Assembly (NCBI GenBank): GCA_035642535.1 | Contig: DASQSE010000056.1 | Span: 19,505-83,504 of the forward strand | DNA: 64,000 nt | Direction: 5' to 3' | Source: Jatrophihabitans sp035642535 | GTDB taxonomy: Bacteria > Actinomycetota > Actinomycetes > Mycobacteriales > Jatrophihabitantaceae | Shown here: one piece after another, positions 61,244-64,000 of the stretch | Layout of the letters: every line of letters begins with the position of its first letter | Numbering within the stretch: the first letter of the stretch is position 1 | Position numbers and translations under genes: made by a program | Notes under the pieces: generated by a model | The model's input: the letters and a program-made list of their open reading frames with translations, nothing else | What the model was told of the DNA's origin: nothing | The model's database searches: none

Positions 61244-61668
61244 AGTCTCAGCAGGAGCTGTCCGATCGGCTCGAGATCGAGGACCTCATCACCGCGTACA
61301 GCTACGCGATCGACTTCCGCGAGTTCGACGACCTGGACGTGATCTTCACGCCCGATGCGAGGCTCGACTTCACCGCGACAGGCGGAATCGCCGGACCGCT
61401 GCCGCAGATCAAGGACTGGCTCGCATCGGTGCTCGTCCACTTCGGCGGGCACCAGCATCTGGTGGCGACGACTCAGGTTCACCTCGAGGGTGACACCGCC
61501 GCGGCGCGCTCGATCTGCCACAACCCGATGTGGTTCGCCGACGCTGCGCAGCCGCCGCTGTACGTCGGGCTCTGGTACCTCGACGAGTTCGTGCGCACCG
61601 CGGCGGGCTGGCGCATCGCGAGCCGCATACAGCGGAAGGGCTATCTGCACGGACTGCCGACGAGCTGA
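61240..61668 (+). CDS. SnoaL-like (NTF2-fold) protein, last gene of the HIP operon
   Basis: 142 aa. RLEIEDLITAYSYAIDFREFDDLDVIFTPDARLDF is the typical SnoaL_4 beginning; ICHNPMWF and RIASRIQRKGYLHG follow. NTF2-fold proteins act as dehydratases, isomerases or hydrolases, including steroid isomerases, so an isomerase or lyase role in the pathway is possible. ATG overlaps the fadE33 stop (ATGA), tying it to the operon. No counterpart in the M. tuberculosis Rv3556c-Rv3564 block that I recall. Confidence 0.83.
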   Translation: MKSQQELSDRLEIEDLITAYSYAIDFREFDDLDVIFTPDARLDFTATGGIAGPLPQIKDWLASVLVHFGGHQHLVATTQVHLEGDTAAARSICHNPMWFADAAQPPLYVGLWYLDEFVRTAAGWRIASRIQRKGYLHGLPTS

Positions 61669-61847
61669 TTCGCTGTCCGAATAATCCTGAAGATCACTTC
61701 TCGGTAACTTCGCGGCTTTCATCATCAATTCGCTGATAGCTTCTCGCCGGAGGGGTCCGTGGCACGTCGGCAGCTTGTCGCGGACCTTCGTCGTGCCTGC
61801 CTCGGGTCGCGGTTGCCGGCGCCGCCTGCCCGGCGAGACATGTTGGG

Positions 61848-62495
61848 ATGGCTATGCCTGCAATGCGCCGCGTTCGCCTGTGGTTGTCGTGCGCCGTTGT
61901 CGCGCTCGGCTTGCTTGCGATCGCCCTGCCCGCCTGGGCCCAAGACCCGGCGACGCCCTCGGTGCCGGTGACCCCCTCGCACTCGACGGCCGCCTCTTCC
62001 GCGGCCGCACACGCGAACGGCCATGGTGCTAACACCACGGGTCCGTACGACCCGACGACGACGGGCGCGTCCGCTGACAACGGCAACGGAGGCGGCCGGG
62101 CGGTCGGCAAGCCGTGCGCCGGCTGCGTCGGAAACGCCGATGCCAAGAACCCGCCGGGCCAGCTGCCGAACGGGTCGGACCCCAACGCCGGCTACGAGTG
62201 CGATCGCAACCATGGCGTCGGCCAGGGCAATCCCGCACACACCAGCTGCCAGGTGGCCAGCTCATCGGACTCGCCTACCGCGTCGGAGCTCGCGCCCGTC
62301 GTCGCGGCGTCGAGCACGTTCCGCGTCAGCCCGGCCATGGCGACCGACCCGCCGCACCACGCGGACGCCGGCACGCTGTCCTCGACCGGAGCGCGCATCA
62401 GCCTGCTCACGTTGGCGGCTCTCGTGCTGGTCGGCTTGGGCAGCGCCCTCTCCTACGCCGCGCGGCGGCAGTACTTCGGGCTGCACCGCAGCTAG
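61848..62495 (+). CDS. Secreted cell-surface protein with C-terminal membrane anchor
   Basis: 215 aa. Signal peptide (SCAVVALGLLAIALPAWAQ), Ser/Ala/Thr/Asn-rich spacer, a Cys-containing conserved core (KPCAGCVGNADAKNPPGQ, then ECDRNHGVGQGNPAHTSC; four Cys), another low-complexity spacer, and a C-terminal TM (LLTLAALVLVGLGSALSYAA) with a basic tail. The layout is that of a sortase-type surface protein, but no LPXTG is present; STGAR precedes the helix. The core recurs in actinobacterial surface proteins, as far as I recall; function unknown. The preceding 180 bases hold no other gene. Confidence 0.78.
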   Translation: MAMPAMRRVRLWLSCAVVALGLLAIALPAWAQDPATPSVPVTPSHSTAASSAAAHANGHGANTTGPYDPTTTGASADNGNGGGRAVGKPCAGCVGNADAKNPPGQLPNGSDPNAGYECDRNHGVGQGNPAHTSCQVASSSDSPTASELAPVVAASSTFRVSPAMATDPPHHADAGTLSSTGARISLLTLAALVLVGLGSALSYAARRQYFGLHRS

Positions 62496-62592
62496 CCAGT
62501 ACCGCTATGTGATCTTTCGTCGCTTATTGACGTTTTCTGTTGGTCGTAGCACGCTCATCCCAGCGTCGTTTGCGCTGATTTGGGGGTTTGTG

Positions 62593-64000
62593 ATGAGCCT
62601 GCCTGCCCGTGCTGCCCTTGCCACCGTGGCCGTCCTTGTCGTCGGCGTGCTGTCCGCTTCGACGGGCAGCGCGCAGCCGGCCGGCGGAGCCGCCGGATTG
62701 GCGGTGAACCTCGCGCTGAGCGGCGCGAGCGCGAGCGCCACGAGCGCCGCGGACGGCAAACCGGCGTCGGCCGCGATCGACGGCTCCGCCTCGACCGCAT
62801 GGTGCGCGACGCAATGGAGCGGAACGCTCACCGTCGACCTCGGCGCGCCGCGCACCGTGACCGGGCTCGGCGTCACGGCCGCGGCCGGCGCGTTCTCGGC
62901 CAACGCCTCGGTGGAGCTGGCGAGTACCGCGGGCAACTGGCATGCCGTGCCGTCCGCGCGCAACATCGTCCTGGAGGGCAACACGCCGTCCTACATTTCG
63001 CTCGATGGCCCGCAGACCGTGCGCTATGCACGCCTGACCGCCTCGACCGGGGACGGTTCCCCGGCCTGCATCGGCGAGTTCCGGTTGTTCGGCCACAGCG
63101 CGCAGACGAACGACATGATGCTCGGCGCGGACCTGTCCTTCGGGCCGCAGGAACTCGCCGCCGGCACCAAGTTCACCGACCAGGGGCGCACTGCGACACC
63201 GGTGCAGATCCTGCGCGCGCACGGCGGCAACTACGTCCGGATGCGGCTGTGGGTGAATCCGCCGGCCGGCTACAGCGACCTCGCAAGTGACCTCGCGCTG
63301 GCGCGCCGAGTCGCGGCGGCCGGCATGCGGATCTACCTCGACATCCACTACTCCGACTTCTGGGCCGACCCGCAGCACGAGGACACCCCGGCCGCCTGGC
63401 AGGGGCAGGATCTCGCGACGCTGGCGGACACCGTCCGGCAATACACCCGGGACGTGATCGCCGCGTTTGCCAAGCAGGGCACGCCGGTGAGCATGGTGTC
63501 GATCGGCAACGAGATCCGCAACGGCTTCCTCTGGCCGACCGGCCAGTTGGACTGGACCGCGAACACCGGCTGGGACAACCTCGCGACCCTGCTGAAGGCC
63601 GGCGTCGCCGGCGCGCACAACGGCAACCCGCCGGGTCATCCGCTGCGGATCATGCTGCACTTCGACCAGGGCGGCGACAACGCCGACAGCTACACGTTCT
63701 TCCACAACCTCGTCGAGCGCGGCGTGCAGTTCGACGTCATCGGGCTGTCCTACTACCCGTTCTGGCACGGCCCGGTGACCGCGCTGCGCGACAACGTCGA
63801 CAAGCTCGCGACCCAGTTCGGCAAGGACATCGTGGTCGCCGAGACGCAGTACGCCTGGACGCTGGCGAACGGCGACACCACCGGCAACTTCGTCTGGCAG
63901 GCGAGCCAGCTGGAGCCGGGCTACCCGGCGAGCGCGGGCGGTCAACTCTCCCTCGCGAACGACGTGCTCTCGATCCTCGCCCAGGTTCCCGGCGGGCACG
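62593..64000 (+). CDS. Secreted arabinogalactan endo-beta-1,4-galactanase (GH53), partial at window end
   Basis: 469 residues are visible with no stop; the gene continues past the window. Signal peptide (LATVAVLVVGVLSASTGSA), an F5/8 type C (CBM32-like) domain at about residues 32-175 (SAAIDGSASTAWCATQW, LTVDLGAPRTVTGLGV, ACIGEFRLFG), then a GH53 catalytic domain (MLGADLSFGPQELAAG, MRLWVNP, YLDIHYSDFWADP). Catalytic acid/base Glu at about 307 in SIGNEIRNGFLWP and nucleophile Glu at about 417 in VVAETQYAW. GGGGG precedes the start; GTG 62590 is directly in frame before ATG 62593. Predicted to degrade plant galactan outside the cell. Confidence 0.93.
   Translation, partial: MSLPARAALATVAVLVVGVLSASTGSAQPAGGAAGLAVNLALSGASASATSAADGKPASAAIDGSASTAWCATQWSGTLTVDLGAPRTVTGLGVTAAAGAFSANASVELASTAGNWHAVPSARNIVLEGNTPSYISLDGPQTVRYARLTASTGDGSPACIGEFRLFGHSAQTNDMMLGADLSFGPQELAAGTKFTDQGRTATPVQILRAHGGNYVRMRLWVNPPAGYSDLASDLALARRVAAAGMRIYLDIHYSDFWADPQHEDTPAAWQGQDLATLADTVRQYTRDVIAAFAKQGTPVSMVSIGNEIRNGFLWPTGQLDWTANTGWDNLATLLKAGVAGAHNGNPPGHPLRIMLHFDQGGDNADSYTFFHNLVERGVQFDVIGLSYYPFWHGPVTALRDNVDKLATQFGKDIVVAETQYAWTLANGDTTGNFVWQASQLEPGYPASAGGQLSLANDVLSILAQVPGGH

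Noticed and set aside
61848..62495. Sortase substrate call for the surface protein
   Set aside because: The C-terminal hydrophobic helix and basic tail fit, but there is no LPXTG-like motif before it.
1..64000. CRISPR arrays, tRNA/rRNA genes, insertion sequences, prophage
   Set aside because: Looked for on both strands; no regularly spaced repeats, cloverleaf signatures, transposase or phage motifs were recognised.

Overview
This is a 64 kb stretch of chromosome from a high-GC actinobacterium. The evidence is the gene families (DUF2993/LmeA, GuaB1, a resuscitation-promoting factor, an MT0933/Rv0909-like antitoxin-family protein, WS/DGAT, a mycothiol-enzyme (MDMPI) domain, a KstR2-type steroid cluster), frequent GTG/TTG starts, ATGA/GTGA overlaps and several leaderless starts. 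I saw no rRNA, tRNA, CRISPR array, phage or insertion sequence. Synteny of the last 10 kb with Mycobacterium tuberculosis Rv3556c-Rv3564 points to a steroid-degrading soil actinobacterium. Genus cannot be fixed from the sequence (a Frankineae/Jatrophihabitans-like organism is only a guess).

Layout. 1-1.4 kb: 3' end of uvrB plus an overlapping metallo-beta-lactamase-fold gene, closed by a strong hairpin. 1.7-7.1 kb: histidine-utilisation operon hutU / M20 amidohydrolase / hutF / hutI, without hutH or hutG. 7-8.1 kb: an AlkZ-type (HTH_42) putative DNA glycosylase with a QxQ motif. 8.2-10.3 kb: LmeA-like lipid-binding protein and an EAL-GAF protein. 10.2-15.8 kb (minus strand): thiamine operon thiO-thiS-thiG, then an NCS1 permease (CytX type) translationally coupled to psuG-psuK. 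Two TPP riboswitches control it, one ahead of thiO and one ahead of the permease. 15.8-17.5 kb (plus): thiE, tenA and a VOC gene. 17.5-19.2 kb: two tandem L,D-transpeptidase-like secreted proteins. 19-34.7 kb: many small regulator/transporter units (ArsR-MFS, AraC-VOC-MFS, LysR/cysteine dioxygenase, GbsR/ABC exporter, MMPL).

34.7-43.4 kb: alpha/beta hydrolases, a frameshifted uridine kinase, a secreted lipase, an Rpf with a recent internal 255-bp duplication, a flotillin-like (SPFH) protein with an unknown partner, and a wax-ester/diacylglycerol acyltransferase. 43.5-46.8 kb: antitoxin-family protein, CDF metal exporter, GuaB1 and a DUF5999 protein, with a PhoP-box-like direct repeat. 46.8-50 kb: TetR / AidB-type acyl-CoA dehydrogenase / enoyl-CoA hydratase with a perfect operator palindrome. 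50-52.1 kb: ECF sigma factor with an anti-sigma/MDMPI fusion.

52.1-61.7 kb: the steroid C/D-ring (HIP) catabolic cluster. fadA6-kstR2-SDR-fadE30 run on the minus strand. fadD3-enoyl-CoA hydratase-fadE31-fadE32-fadE33-SnoaL run divergently on the plus strand. A perfect KstR2 box sits between fadE30 and fadD3. The window closes with a secreted cell-wall protein and the start of a secreted GH53 endo-galactanase.
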